In this document: positions 9,820-18,584 of the stretch, piece by piece
Position numbering within the stretch: position 1 is the stretch's first letter
How the letters are laid out: every line of letters begins with the position of its first letter
Assembly (NCBI GenBank): GCA_027486755.1
Contig: JAIXOM010000026.1
Span: 61,843-125,842, forward strand
Reading direction: 5' to 3'
DNA: 64,000 nt
Origin: Comamonadaceae bacterium
GTDB taxonomy: Bacteria; Pseudomonadota; Gammaproteobacteria; Burkholderiales; Burkholderiaceae_C
The notes under the pieces: model-generated
The model's input: the letters and a program-made list of their open reading frames with translations, nothing else
Told to the model about the DNA's origin: nothing
Databases searched by the model: none
Program-made: the position numbers and the translations under genes

Positions 9820-10903
9820 GCAGCCCGCAGGCACCGGGTCGGCACCGCCGAAAATGCCGGCTTCTGGTGCGTCGAGAGCCGATGGCGCCGGCGAGCCGCC
9901 TCAGGTCAGCATGGTGACCGTCGATGCGGACTGGACCGGGCAACGCCTGGACAACTTCTTGCTGCGCCTGCTCAAGGGCGTTCCCAAGACCCACGTCTAC
10001 CGCATCATCCGCAGCGGCGAAGTGCGCATCAACAAGGCCCGTGTCTCGGCCGACACCCGACTTCAAGCCGGCGATCAGCTGCGCCTGCCGCCGGTACGCA
10101 CCTCGGCGCGGGCCGAGCTCAAGGCCCGCGAAATCAGCCGGCATGGCGCCATGTCCTCGACCGGCCAGATGGCGCCGGCGCGGCAGTTTCCCCTGCTCTA
10201 CGAGGACGAGCAGCTGCTGGCCGTCAACAAGCCGGCTGGGGTGGCGGTGCATGGGGGCAGCGGTGTGGCCTTTGGCGTGATCGAACAATTGCGCATGGCC
10301 AGGCCGGCCGAGAAATTTCTCGAGCTGGTGCACAGGCTCGATCGTGAAACCAGCGGCGTGCTGCTGGTGGCCAAAAAGCGCATGGCGCTCAAGAACCTGC
10401 AAGAGCAGTTCCGCGAGCGTGATACCGACAAGGTCTACTTGGCGCTGGTTCAGGGCCATTGGCCCGATCGGCTCAAGGTGCTCGATCAGCACCTGCTCAA
10501 GGTGACCCGTGAGGATGGCGAGCGGCGGGTGAGCATTGTGAGCAAAGACCATCCGCAGGCCATGCGTGCCCTGTCCCTGGTCAAGGTGCAACAGCGCCTG
10601 AACCTGGCGCAGGAGGGCGAGCTGAGTTTGCTGCAGGTGACGATACGCACCGGCCGCACCCACCAAATCCGGGTGCACCTGGCCGGCGCCGGCCATCCCA
10701 TCGTCGGCGACGACAAATACGGCGACTTCGAGCTCAACCGGCGCTTGCAAAAAATGCCGGGTCAGGCCATGCTTTCGCGCATGTTTCTGCACGCTTGGCA
10801 GCTGCAATTCAACCATCCCGTCGACCGTAAACGCATCGCCCTGCAGGCTGCTTTGCCGGCCGAACTCAAACAATTCATAGACCATGCCAGCTCTCCAATT
10901 TGA
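9809..10903 (+). CDS. rluC: 23S rRNA pseudouridine synthase, RluC type
   Basis: Isomerises uridines (955, 2504, 2580 in E. coli numbering) of 23S rRNA to pseudouridine. An S4 RNA-binding domain lies at the N-terminus (QRLDNFLLRLLKGVPKTHVY), followed by the RluA-type catalytic domain with VHRLDRETSGVLLVAKK, whose Asp is the nucleophile, and RTGRTHQIRVHL. The frame is open back to 9473, but I chose the GTG at 9809 because GGGGCAGGA precedes it and the length (364 aa) is close to the family. An ATG at 9854 is the alternative. The 3' end overlaps the next gene by 20 bases. The position beside rne matches E. coli. Confidence 0.93.
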   Translation: MSAKQPAGTGSAPPKMPASGASRADGAGEPPQVSMVTVDADWTGQRLDNFLLRLLKGVPKTHVYRIIRSGEVRINKARVSADTRLQAGDQLRLPPVRTSARAELKAREISRHGAMSSTGQMAPARQFPLLYEDEQLLAVNKPAGVAVHGGSGVAFGVIEQLRMARPAEKFLELVHRLDRETSGVLLVAKKRMALKNLQEQFRERDTDKVYLALVQGHWPDRLKVLDQHLLKVTREDGERRVSIVSKDHPQAMRALSLVKVQQRLNLAQEGELSLLQVTIRTGRTHQIRVHLAGAGHPIVGDDKYGDFELNRRLQKMPGQAMLSRMFLHAWQLQFNHPVDRKRIALQAALPAELKQFIDHASSPI

Positions 10904-11543
10904 CCTGATTGCCTTCGATTGGGACGGCACCTTGTTTGATTCGACCGCCCTGATCGTCAAGTGCATACAGGCTGCGGTGCGTGATGTGGGTGGGACTGTT
11001 CCCAGCGACCAGGATGCCGCCTATGTGATCGGTCTGGGCCTCATGCAGGCGCTGGCCCATGCCGCGCCCGATGTGCCGCGCGAGCGCTATGCCCAGCTGG
11101 GCGAGCGTTACCAGCACCACTATGTGCGCGAGCAAAACCGCATCAGCTTTTTTGAAGGCGTTTTGCCCATGCTGGAGTCTTTGCGCGAGCGCGGCCATCT
11201 GCTGGCGGTGGCCACCGGTAAGTCACGCCGCGGTCTGGACGAGGCGCTGCACTCCGTGGAGTTGCAGGGGCGCTTTGATGGCTCGCGCACGGCCGACGAA
11301 ACCGCAGGCAAGCCGCATCCCCTGATGCTCAGGGAGTTGATGGCCGAATTTGGTACTTCGCCCGAGCGCACCTTGATGATCGGCGACACCACCCACGATC
11401 TTCAGATGGCCCTGAACGCTGGTTGCGCCAGCTTAGGCGTTAGCTACGGCGCTCATGAGCCGCAGGCTTTTGCAGCCCTGCAGCCGCGCGCGGTGCTGCA
11501 TTCGGTCGCTGAGCTGCAGCGGTGGCTGCTGGCCCATGCCTGA
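10884..11543 (+). CDS. HAD-superfamily phosphatase, phosphoglycolate phosphatase-like
   Basis: A 219-aa HAD hydrolase of subfamily IA. Motif I FDWDGTLFDS holds the nucleophile Asp12 and Asp14; motif II is VATGKS; motif III/IV is KPHPLML followed by MIGDTTHDLQMA. An alpha-helical cap lies between residues 20 and 80. The substrate is not certain: Gph-like (2-phosphoglycolate) by similarity, but such paralogues beside rluC may act on other small phosphates. It overlaps rluC by 20 bases and the downstream Rieske gene by eight, suggesting one transcript. Confidence 0.88.
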   Translation: MPALQFDLIAFDWDGTLFDSTALIVKCIQAAVRDVGGTVPSDQDAAYVIGLGLMQALAHAAPDVPRERYAQLGERYQHHYVREQNRISFFEGVLPMLESLRERGHLLAVATGKSRRGLDEALHSVELQGRFDGSRTADETAGKPHPLMLRELMAEFGTSPERTLMIGDTTHDLQMALNAGCASLGVSYGAHEPQAFAALQPRAVLHSVAELQRWLLAHA

Positions 11544-11928
11544 GGGAGCGCCCGCGGTGTCTGATCAAGCGCCTGTGGCCGTTTGCAAGAGCGCCGATCT
11601 GCTCGAGGCGGGGCGAGCCGTTTCCTTTGATCTGGTCTACGGCGGGCAGACCTGCCGCGCCTTTGTGATTCGTTTTGAGGGCCAGGTGCAGGCCTATCTC
11701 AACCGCTGCAGCCATGTGGCGATGGAGATGGACTGGCAGCTTGACCGTTTTTTTGACGACAGCGGTCGTTGGCTGCTTTGCGCCAGCCACGGTGCAGCTT
11801 ACCGGCCCGATACGGGCGCCTGCGCGGGCGGGCCCTGCAAGGGGGGGCTGATTCGCATCTCGGTTTCCGAGGTCCAGGGCGTGGTCTTTTGGCACCCCAC
11901 CTACATCGCTCGATCCCTTGAGTTCTAA
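11536..11928 (+). CDS. Small Rieske [2Fe-2S] protein
   Basis: About 130 aa and essentially one Rieske domain. The cluster ligands are CSH (residues about 58-60) and CASH about 25 residues later; the second is followed by the family-typical GAAYRPDTGAC. The long insertion between the motifs (MEMDWQLDRFFDDSGRW) is a feature of stand-alone bacterial Rieske proteins. Likely a ferredoxin-like electron carrier; its partner is unknown. The ATG overlaps the end of the HAD gene. A GTG at 11557 with a GAGGGAG site nine bases upstream is an equally good start. It lies directly before the S49 peptidase gene. Confidence 0.88.
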   Translation: MPEGAPAVSDQAPVAVCKSADLLEAGRAVSFDLVYGGQTCRAFVIRFEGQVQAYLNRCSHVAMEMDWQLDRFFDDSGRWLLCASHGAAYRPDTGACAGGPCKGGLIRISVSEVQGVVFWHPTYIARSLEF

Positions 11929-11963
11929 TCTTCTGTTCTCCTATCGAACACGGCGTCACAGAC

Positions 11964-12989
11964 ATGCAAGACCCCTATAGCCCGCCGGAAGGCGTCTCTC
12001 CAGCCAGTGCCGAGCCGGGCCAAGCTTCGCCCCGGGCTGCCAGCGGCGCGCAGGCGCAGTCCGGGCCTGACTGGGAGCGCGCCACCCTGGAAAAGCTGGC
12101 CTTTGCCACGCTTCATGAGCAAAGGCAGGCGCGGCGCTGGCGCAATGGCCTGCGACTGGGCTGGCTGCTGTTTCTGGTGGTGCTGGCCTGGGTGCTGCTT
12201 TCGCGCAGTGCAACGCCTACCGCTGTGTCTGCGCCTCACACTGCCATGGTGTCTGTCCTGGGCGAGATTGCGGCAGGGTCGCCGGCCAGCGCCGAGGCGG
12301 TGACCGTCTCGCTGCGGGCTGCCTTTGAAGATGAGGCGGCTCGAGCGGTGGTGCTGCTCATCAATTCGCCGGGCGGCAGTCCGGTGCAGGCGGGCATGAT
12401 CAATGACGAGATCCTCAGGCTCAAGGCCAAACACAACAAGCCGGTGTATGCGGTGGTCGAAGAGACCTGCGCCTCGGCCGCTTACTACATCGCTGTGGCT
12501 GCCGACCAGATTTTTGTCGATAAGGCCAGTATCGTGGGCAGCATTGGCGTGCTCATGGACGGTTTCGGTTTTACCGGCCTCATGAATAAGCTGGGTGTTG
12601 AGCGGCGCCTGCTGACCGCCGGGGAGAACAAGGGCCTGCTCGACCCCTTTAGCCCCATGAGTGATCGTCAACGTGCTTATGCCCAGCGCATGCTCGATCA
12701 GATCCACCAGCAATTTATCGCGGCGGTCAAAGCGGGCCGTGGTGACAGACTCAAGGAAGACAGTGAAACCTTCTCCGGCTTGTTCTGGAGCGGCCAGCAG
12801 GCGGTCGACCAGGGCTTGGCCGACCGTCTGGGCAGTCTAGAGTTCGTGGCGCGCGAAATCGTCAAGGCTGAGGACATCATTGATTACACCCAGCGCGAGA
12901 ACGTGGCCGAGCGACTGGCCAAGCGCTTTGGCGCTGCGGTCGGTGAAGTGATGTTGCGCGCTGTGCATTCAGGGCCGAGCTTGCGCTAA
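11964..12989 (+). CDS. sppA: S49 family signal peptide peptidase (SppA type)
   Basis: An inner-membrane serine protease that degrades cleaved signal peptides. The protein has 341 aa with a cytoplasmic N-terminal tail, one membrane anchor at about 63-80 (LRLGWLLFLVVLAWVLLS) and a periplasmic S49 domain. The Ser/Lys dyad is Ser171 in ETCASAAYYIA and Lys223 in AGENKGLLDPF; INSPGGSP (134-141) is the oxyanion-side motif. It is the short, single-domain form. It ends the rluC-HAD-Rieske-sppA run and converges with the RsmI-like gene. Confidence 0.93.
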   Translation: MQDPYSPPEGVSPASAEPGQASPRAASGAQAQSGPDWERATLEKLAFATLHEQRQARRWRNGLRLGWLLFLVVLAWVLLSRSATPTAVSAPHTAMVSVLGEIAAGSPASAEAVTVSLRAAFEDEAARAVVLLINSPGGSPVQAGMINDEILRLKAKHNKPVYAVVEETCASAAYYIAVAADQIFVDKASIVGSIGVLMDGFGFTGLMNKLGVERRLLTAGENKGLLDPFSPMSDRQRAYAQRMLDQIHQQFIAAVKAGRGDRLKEDSETFSGLFWSGQQAVDQGLADRLGSLEFVAREIVKAEDIIDYTQRENVAERLAKRFGAAVGEVMLRAVHSGPSLR

Positions 12990-13001
12990 GCCCAGTCCCT
13001 G

Positions 13002-13757
13002 TTAGCGCCCGATCGCAAATACCGTCGGCGCAGCCAAAGCCGGCACCGGCTGCTTTTTCCACTCTTGGACGCTCAGGCAGCGGCTCCAGCCGCTGGCCAG
13101 CGTCAGCCCGCAGCTCAGGGCCAGTCGTGTGTTGCCTTGCAGCGTCTGCAGCAGCGCCGCATACAAGGCCGCATTGCGGTAGGGCGTCTCGATGAACAGC
13201 TGAGTCTGGCCCGTTTTGAAGACCAGCGTCTCCAGGGCGCGCAGGCGCTGGCTGCGCTCGGCGGCGTCTTGTGGCAGGTAGCCGACGAAGGCGAAATTCT
13301 GGCCGTTGAGGCCGCTGGCTGCCAGCGCCAGCACTAGGCTCATGGGTCCGGCCAGCGGCAAGACGCGCAGGCCCAGGCCATGGGCCGCGCGCACCACCGA
13401 GGAGCCAGGGTCGGCGATGGCGGGCATCCCCGCCTCGCATACCAGGCCGATGTCCTGGCCCCTCAGGGCGGGCGCCAACAGGCCGCGGGCATCGAATTGG
13501 CCGTCATGATCGCCTTGCTTATGCACCTGGCGCGGCAGTTCCTGAATCTGCAATTGCTGCAGCGGCAGGGTCAGTTGGTGGGTCTGTCCGACCCGTTTGA
13601 GATAGGCGCGGGTGCTGCGTGCGTTCTCGCTGATCCAGTGCTCTAGCTTGGCCGCAAGCATCAGCGTGCCCTCGGGCATGACCTCGGAAAGTGGCGTCAG
13701 CTCCTCGCAGCCAAAGTCCAGCGGTGCCGGCAGCAAGTAGAGCGTGCCCAGGCTCAT
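13002..13757 (-). CDS. RsmI-like SAM-dependent (tetrapyrrole methylase fold) methyltransferase
   Basis: A 251-aa protein of the tetrapyrrole methylase superfamily, nearest to RsmI (16S rRNA C1402 2'-O-methyltransferase). Seen: the N-terminal LYLLPAPL, VCEAGMPAIADPGSSVV (about 105-121), PLAGPMSLVLALAASGL and FIETPYRN. It lacks the usual RsmI opening (GTLYVVATPIGNLxD) in its typical form, so it is probably the second, functionally unproven paralogue seen in Betaproteobacteria. It overlaps maf by four bases and is the second gene of a two-gene minus-strand unit. Confidence 0.85.
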   Translation of the reverse strand: MSLGTLYLLPAPLDFGCEELTPLSEVMPEGTLMLAAKLEHWISENARSTRAYLKRVGQTHQLTLPLQQLQIQELPRQVHKQGDHDGQFDARGLLAPALRGQDIGLVCEAGMPAIADPGSSVVRAAHGLGLRVLPLAGPMSLVLALAASGLNGQNFAFVGYLPQDAAERSQRLRALETLVFKTGQTQLFIETPYRNAALYAALLQTLQGNTRLALSCGLTLASGWSRCLSVQEWKKQPVPALAAPTVFAIGR

Positions 13758-14374
13758 GCGGCCAGCAGCTCAATGCCAGCGGCGCGCAGCAGCTCGCAGG
13801 TGCGGATCAAGGGCAGGCCGATCAGGGCGGTCGGGTCGTCGCTGTCTATAGCCTGCAGCAAGGCAATGCCTAGGCCTTCGCTCTTGGCGCTGCCGGCGCA
13901 GTCATAGGGCTGCTCTGCGCGCAGGTAGTTTTCGATCTCGGCATCGCTCAGATCCCGAAATCTCACCCGCACCTCAGCCAGGCGCTCATCGGCAAAGCCC
14001 TGGGCTTGGCAAACCACGGCCACGGCGGTCTGAAAAACCACGCTGTGCCCGCGCATGCGGCGCAGCTGTGCCACAGCCTTGTCGTGGGTGCCAGGTTTGC
14101 CCAGGCTATGACCGTCCAGATCGGCGACCTGGTCCGAACCGATGACCACGGCCTGCGGGTGCAGTCTGGCCACTGCCTGCGCTTTGGCCAAGGCCAGCCG
14201 GCGGGCCAGCGCTGCCGGCGCCTCGCCGGGCAAAGGGGCTTCGTCAACGCCCGGGGCCAGTACCTGGAAGGGCAGGCGCAGGCGCTCAAGCAGCTCTCGG
14301 CGATAGCGCGAGGTTGAGGCCAGGATCAGGCCCCGATCAGTGCGGCCGAATCCGGCGGAAGAGCTCTGGTTCAT
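13754..14374 (-). CDS. Maf-like nucleotide pyrophosphatase (YceF type)
   Basis: A 206-aa Maf/YceF family enzyme that hydrolyses non-canonical nucleoside triphosphates; the YceF branch prefers 7-methyl-GTP. The opening LILASTSRYRRELLERL carries the nucleotide-binding SxSxxR motif. The catalytic Asp lies in AVVIGSDQV, and the C-terminal CAGSAKSEGLGIALL is typical of the YceF group. The frame is open far upstream, but the ATG at 14374 gives the family N-terminus. It is divergent from yceD, with 27 bases between the starts, the usual yceF/yceD neighbourhood. Confidence 0.9.
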   Translation of the reverse strand: MNQSSSAGFGRTDRGLILASTSRYRRELLERLRLPFQVLAPGVDEAPLPGEAPAALARRLALAKAQAVARLHPQAVVIGSDQVADLDGHSLGKPGTHDKAVAQLRRMRGHSVVFQTAVAVVCQAQGFADERLAEVRVRFRDLSDAEIENYLRAEQPYDCAGSAKSEGLGIALLQAIDSDDPTALIGLPLIRTCELLRAAGIELLAA

Positions 14375-14401
14375 GGCCCTGATTCTCTTACACTGCGGCG
14401 C

Positions 14402-14944
14402 ATGTCCGACGAAACGTCCCCGCGCAAACTCAACCTGACGGCTTGTGCCCAGACCGGGCAACTGGTATCGGGCAAAACCGATGTTCTGGAGCTGCCGCGA
14501 CTGCGAGCTGATCTGGATCTGTCGGGCCCGCCTGCGCCGCCCATCCAGTGGCAGGCGCGGGTGCAGCAGCGTGAGCAGGCTGGCGGGCCGCCGCAACTGT
14601 GGCTGCATTTGCTGGCTCAGGCTCGGCTGCCGCTGAGCTGTCAGCGCTGCCTTAAGCCGGCCGAGCAGACCCTGGAGCTTGACCGCTGGTTTCGCTTTGT
14701 GGAAAGCGAGGAGGTGGCGCAGGCCGAGGATGACGACAGCCCGGAGGACTTGCTGGTGTTCGAGCCTCAGTTTGACCTGCTTGACCTCCTGGAAGACGAA
14801 TTGCTGCTGGACCTGCCGCTGGTTCCCATGCACGAAACCTGCCCCCAGCCGCCGGTACTCGGCCACAGCGATCCAGCGGAGGTGGTGGCCGACAAGCCCC
14901 ATCCCTTCGCGGCGCTGGCCCAGCTTAAGAAAAAGTCCAACTGA
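14402..14944 (+). CDS. YceD / DUF177 family protein
   Basis: A 180-aa acidic protein of the YceD (DUF177) family, implicated in accumulation of 23S rRNA. The conserved core LSCQRCLKP (about 79-87) contains the paired cysteines. Then come FRFVESEEVAQAEDDD and the LLDLLEDELLLDLPLVPMH block with an HETC end, the family hallmark. It heads the yceD-rpmF-plsX-fab cluster, the order common in Proteobacteria. Co-transcription with rpmF is possible, but a separate promoter is visible before rpmF. Confidence 0.92.
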   Translation: MSDETSPRKLNLTACAQTGQLVSGKTDVLELPRLRADLDLSGPPAPPIQWQARVQQREQAGGPPQLWLHLLAQARLPLSCQRCLKPAEQTLELDRWFRFVESEEVAQAEDDDSPEDLLVFEPQFDLLDLLEDELLLDLPLVPMHETCPQPPVLGHSDPAEVVADKPHPFAALAQLKKKSN

Positions 14945-15047
14945 GCTCTGCCCGGTGGCGGCGAGATGCCATCCGAGCCGAATCTGAGCGCTTGCCATCT
15001 TTTCAGAGGACTGCTCAAGGTTTTCGGCGTGTGCGTTCTTGCCAAGC

Positions 15048-15195
15048 TATAATCTTTGTTTTCGCGTACATCCCGCCCGGCCGTTTTTGACGGCCGAATT
15101 CGTGGGAAAGTCCCAGAACCTGAGTTCGGGGGCAGGCCGGATTCAGGTCGACGCGCTGCCCAGCAAACACTACCCCTCAATTTAAGGAGCGGATC
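15048..15195 (+). promoter_or_regulatory. Promoter -10 and leader of rpmF
   Basis: A perfect TATAAT lies at 15048-15053, though no good -35 stands at the right distance. The leader of about 135 nt contains a hairpin CGGCCGT/ACGGCCG (15078-15096) and ends in TTAAGGAG six bases before the rpmF ATG. Leader-mediated control by a ribosomal protein is possible but not shown. Confidence 0.5.
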
Positions 15196-15378
15196 ATGGC
15201 CGTTCAGCAGAACAAAAAATCTCCTTCCAAGCGCGGCATGCACCGTTCGCACAACGCCCTGTCCGTTCCAGGCATCGCTGTAGAGCCCACCACGGGCGAA
15301 ACGCATCTGCGCCATCACATCAGCCCCAATGGTTTTTACCGGGGTCGCAAGGTGCTCAAGACCAAGTCTGAAGCCTGA
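15196..15378 (+). CDS. rpmF: 50S ribosomal protein L32
   Basis: A 60-aa basic ribosomal protein of the large subunit. The text [20 protein letters not shown] is diagnostic, followed by [15 protein letters not shown]. No zinc-binding Cys pairs are present, so it is the zinc-independent form. A very strong TTAAGGAG ribosome site precedes it. A terminator or attenuator at 15396-15428 separates it from plsX, which would keep ribosomal protein output above that of the lipid genes. Confidence 0.98.
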   Translation: MAVQQNKKSPSKRGMHRSHNALSVPGIAVEPTTGETHLRHHISPNGFYRGRKVLKTKSEA

Positions 15379-15395
15379 TTGACCACGCTTGACGA

Positions 15396-15428
15396 GGCCC
15401 GCACTCATCCTGCGGGCCTTTGTTTTGT
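15396..15428 (+). terminator. Terminator or attenuator between rpmF and plsX
   Basis: GGCCCGCA (15396-15403) pairs exactly with TGCGGGCC (15411-15418), and the run TTTGTTTTGT follows. This is a classical intrinsic terminator placed inside the operon, so it likely works partially. Confidence 0.8.
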
Positions 15429-15462
15429 CTGACTCTCTTTTTTCATCCGGGTTGACCGCTTC

Positions 15463-16533
15463 ATGATCCGGCTTGCCGTGGATGTGATGGGCGGGGATCA
15501 CGGCGCCCGTGTCACCCTGCCGGCCTGTCTGGCATTTCTGCGCCGCCACGAGCAGGCCCAGCTGCTACTCGTAGGCCGGCCGACTGCCATGGCCGAGGTG
15601 CCAGCATGGGCCAGTTTGGCAAGCCATCCTCGCTGCCAGTTGGTCGAGGCTCAGGAGGTGGTGGACATGGACGATCCTATCGAGGTCGCCCTGCGCCGCA
15701 AGAAAAATTCCTCCATGCGCTTGGCCCTGCAGCAGGTCAAGGACGGCGCTGCCGATGTGGCCTTGTCGGCTGGCAACACCGGTGCGCTCATGGCCATCGC
15801 CCGCTATGTGCTCAAGACCCTCGACGGCATAGATCGCCCGGCCATCGCCACTCAACTGCCCAATGCCGCTGGATCGGCGACCACGGTGCTGGATCTTGGG
15901 GCCAATGTGGACTGCAGCCCAGAGCATCTGCTGCAGTTTGCGGTGATGGGGTCGGCCCTGGTCTCTGCGATCTCAGGCCATGAGTCACCCTCCGTGGGGC
16001 TGCTTAATATCGGTGAAGAAGTTATCAAAGGCAGTGAAATCATCAAAAAAACCTCTGAATTGCTTCGATCTGCTGCTAAAAACGGCGATTTGAATTTCTA
16101 CGGGAATGTGGAAGGTAACGATATTTTCAAGGGGACGACGGATATCGTGGTCTGCGATGGCTTTGTCGGCAATGTCGCCCTCAAGGCCAGCGAAGGCCTC
16201 GCAAAAATGATCGGTGATTTCATTAAGGATGAGTTCTCTCGCAATATCTTCACGAAAATTTCTGCTATCGTCGCTCTTCCTGTTTTAAATTCCTTTAAAA
16301 ATCGAGTTGACCACAGACGCTACAACGGTGCAGCCCTGCTTGGGCTGCGCGGCCTGGTGTTCAAGAGTCATGGCTCGGCTGATGCAGTGGCCTTCGAAGC
16401 GGCACTGACTCGCGCTTATGATGCGGCCGTTCACGGCTTGCTGGACAAGGTCAGGCAGCGCATAGCGCATGCCGCTCCTTTGTTGGCTTCTGCCGCAGCC
16501 GCGCCTCAAGCGCTGTCGGGCCAGGTTGGCTGA
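15463..16533 (+). CDS. plsX: Phosphate acyltransferase PlsX
   Basis: Makes acyl-phosphate from acyl-ACP for phospholipid synthesis; peripheral on the membrane. It has 356 aa, usual length. Family marks are [11 protein letters not shown] at the N-terminus, [12 protein letters not shown] near 105 and [13 protein letters not shown] near 240. The ATG at 15463 gives [12 protein letters not shown]. The 3' half contains an AT-rich patch (about 16000-16325) with A/T-ending codons unlike its neighbours (see findings). fabH follows after 50 bases. Confidence 0.96.
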   Translation: MIRLAVDVMGGDHGARVTLPACLAFLRRHEQAQLLLVGRPTAMAEVPAWASLASHPRCQLVEAQEVVDMDDPIEVALRRKKNSSMRLALQQVKDGAADVALSAGNTGALMAIARYVLKTLDGIDRPAIATQLPNAAGSATTVLDLGANVDCSPEHLLQFAVMGSALVSAISGHESPSVGLLNIGEEVIKGSEIIKKTSELLRSAAKNGDLNFYGNVEGNDIFKGTTDIVVCDGFVGNVALKASEGLAKMIGDFIKDEFSRNIFTKISAIVALPVLNSFKNRVDHRRYNGAALLGLRGLVFKSHGSADAVAFEAALTRAYDAAVHGLLDKVRQRIAHAAPLLASAAAAPQALSGQVG

Positions 16534-16583
16534 TATAGCTTTGAACCGCATGAGCGCTTGTTTTTCACTTCGGATCTGAGACC

Positions 16584-17561
16584 ATGAGTCGCTATTCCCG
16601 CATCGCCGGCACCGGCAGCCACCTGCCGCCTCGGCGCCTGAGCAACGCGGACCTGGCCGCTGAGCTGGCGATTCAGGGGGTGGAAACTTCTGACGAATGG
16701 ATTGTCGAGCGCACCGGCATCCGGGCTCGTCACTTCGCTGCAGAAGGCGTCGGCAGCAGCGACCTAGCAGTGCAGGCTGCTCGCCATGCCCTGGAGGCGG
16801 CCAGTTGGCAGGCGCAGGAGCTCGATCTGATCATCGTTGCCACCTCCACGCCCGACATGGTGTTTCCCTCGACGGCCACCATGGTGCAGCACAAGCTGGG
16901 CATCGCAGGCTGTCCTGCTTTTGATGTGCAGGCCGTGTGCACCGGTTTCATCTACGCCTTGTCGGTCGCCGACGCGATGATCCGCGCCGGCTCGGCAAAA
17001 AAAGCCCTGGTCATCGGCGCCGAGGTGTTCAGCCGCATCCTCGATTTCAAGGATCGCACCACCTGCGTGCTGTTTGGCGACGGCGCTGGCGCGGTGGCTC
17101 TTGAGGCATCTGATCAGCCCGGCTTGCTGGCCACTGACATTCATGCGGATGGCAAGCACCGCGATATCTTGTGCGTACCCGGTCATGTTTCGGGCGGCTC
17201 GGTCCTGGGCGACCCGGTGCTCAAGATGGACGGGCAGGCGGTGTTCAAGCTGGCCGTCGGCGTGCTGGAAGAAACCGCCCGCACCAGCCTTGCCAAAGCC
17301 GGCCTGCAGGAAAGCGCCATTGACTGGCTGATTCCGCACCAGGCCAATATCCGCATCATGCAAAGCACGGCGCGCAAGCTCAAGGTGCCGATGGAAAAAG
17401 TGGTGGTCACGGTCGACCAGCATGGCAACACCTCTGCCGCCTCGATTCCCCTGGCGCTGGATCTGGCGGTGCGCGACGGTCGCATACAGCGTGGCCAGAC
17501 CCTGATGCTCGAAGGCGTGGGCGGCGGCTTCACCTGGGGTTCGGTGCTGGTCAAGTATTGA
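16584..17561 (+). CDS. fabH: Beta-ketoacyl-ACP synthase III
   Basis: Condenses acetyl-CoA with malonyl-ACP to start fatty acid synthesis. The protein has 325 aa. Catalytic Cys119 lies in [14 protein letters not shown]; the His and Asn of the triad lie in [10 protein letters not shown] (about 255) and [10 protein letters not shown] (about 285). [15 protein letters not shown] (36-50) is the FabH signature. It is followed by fabD after 69 bases and belongs to the plsX-fabHDG transcript. Confidence 0.97.
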   Translation: MSRYSRIAGTGSHLPPRRLSNADLAAELAIQGVETSDEWIVERTGIRARHFAAEGVGSSDLAVQAARHALEAASWQAQELDLIIVATSTPDMVFPSTATMVQHKLGIAGCPAFDVQAVCTGFIYALSVADAMIRAGSAKKALVIGAEVFSRILDFKDRTTCVLFGDGAGAVALEASDQPGLLATDIHADGKHRDILCVPGHVSGGSVLGDPVLKMDGQAVFKLAVGVLEETARTSLAKAGLQESAIDWLIPHQANIRIMQSTARKLKVPMEKVVVTVDQHGNTSAASIPLALDLAVRDGRIQRGQTLMLEGVGGGFTWGSVLVKY

Positions 17562-17630
17562 ACGCCCAACGATGGAATCGAACAAAGCTGGCGGGGCTGC
17601 AGGCCTGAGCCTGATCGGAGCGCAATAACC

Positions 17631-18584
17631 ATGACGACATTTGCATTTGTATTTCCCGGTCAGGGCTCGCAATCGGTGGGCATGCTGGACGCTTGGGGTG
17701 AGCACCCGGCGGTCAAGCAGACCCTGCAAGAGGCCTCGGACGCACTGGGCGAGGACATCGCACATCTGATCAAGGAAGGCCCCAAGGAGGCTCTGGCCCT
17801 GACCACCAATACCCAGCCGGTGATGCTGGTTGCAGGGGTGGCCGCATACCGCGCCTGGTTGGCCGAAGGAGGCGCATCGCCTGCTGTGGTGGCCGGTCAC
17901 TCGCTCGGTGAATACAGCGCGCTGGTGGCCGCTGAGGTGCTGACCTTGGCGCAGGCCGCCCCGCTGGTGCGCTTGCGCGCGGCGGCCATGCAGGAAGCTG
18001 TGCCGGTGGGTGTGGGCGCGATGGCCGCCATCCTGGGGCTCGATGCGGCCCGGGTCATCGAAGGCTGCGCCCAGGCACAAGCCACTTTTGGTGCAGGCAG
18101 TGCCGAGGTGGTCGAGGCGGTCAATTTCAATGACGCCGCGCAGACCGTGATCGCCGGCAGCAAAGCCGCCGTTGACAAGGCTTGCGAGATGCTTAAGGCC
18201 CTGGGCGCTAAGCGGGCTTTGCCCCTGCCTGTCTCCGCCCCATTTCATTCCAGCCTGATGAAGCCGGCCGCCGAAAAGCTGCGCGACAAGCTCGCCACCT
18301 TGAGCCTGGGCGCGCCGCGCATCCCGGTCATCAACAACATCGATGTGGCGGTGGAAGACAGCGCCGAGCGCATCCGTGATGCGCTCTATCGCCAGGCCTT
18401 CGGGCCGGTCCGGTGGGTCGAGTGCGTGCAGGCCATCAAGGCGCGCGGCGTGCGCACCTTGGTCGAATGCGGCCCCGGCAAGGTGCTGGCCGGTATGACC
18501 CGCCGCATCGACGCCGAATTGACCGGCGTTGCGCTTTACGATCCGGCTACCTTGGTAGAAGTTAAAGGGCTCCTCGCATCATGA
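17631..18584 (+). CDS. fabD: Malonyl-CoA:ACP transacylase
   Basis: Transfers malonyl from CoA to ACP. It has 317 aa. The nucleophile Ser91 is in VAGHSLGEYSALV. FVFPGQGSQSVGM opens the protein, and the catalytic His lies in SAPFHSSLM (about residue 205). The fabG ATG overlaps the fabD stop by four bases, so the two are translationally coupled. Confidence 0.97.
   Translation: MTTFAFVFPGQGSQSVGMLDAWGEHPAVKQTLQEASDALGEDIAHLIKEGPKEALALTTNTQPVMLVAGVAAYRAWLAEGGASPAVVAGHSLGEYSALVAAEVLTLAQAAPLVRLRAAAMQEAVPVGVGAMAAILGLDAARVIEGCAQAQATFGAGSAEVVEAVNFNDAAQTVIAGSKAAVDKACEMLKALGAKRALPLPVSAPFHSSLMKPAAEKLRDKLATLSLGAPRIPVINNIDVAVEDSAERIRDALYRQAFGPVRWVECVQAIKARGVRTLVECGPGKVLAGMTRRIDAELTGVALYDPATLVEVKGLLAS

Noticed and set aside
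16764..18248. 494-codon minus-strand frame over fabH and fabD
   Set aside because: Fully antisense to two well-identified genes; His/Gly/Gln-rich shadow composition.
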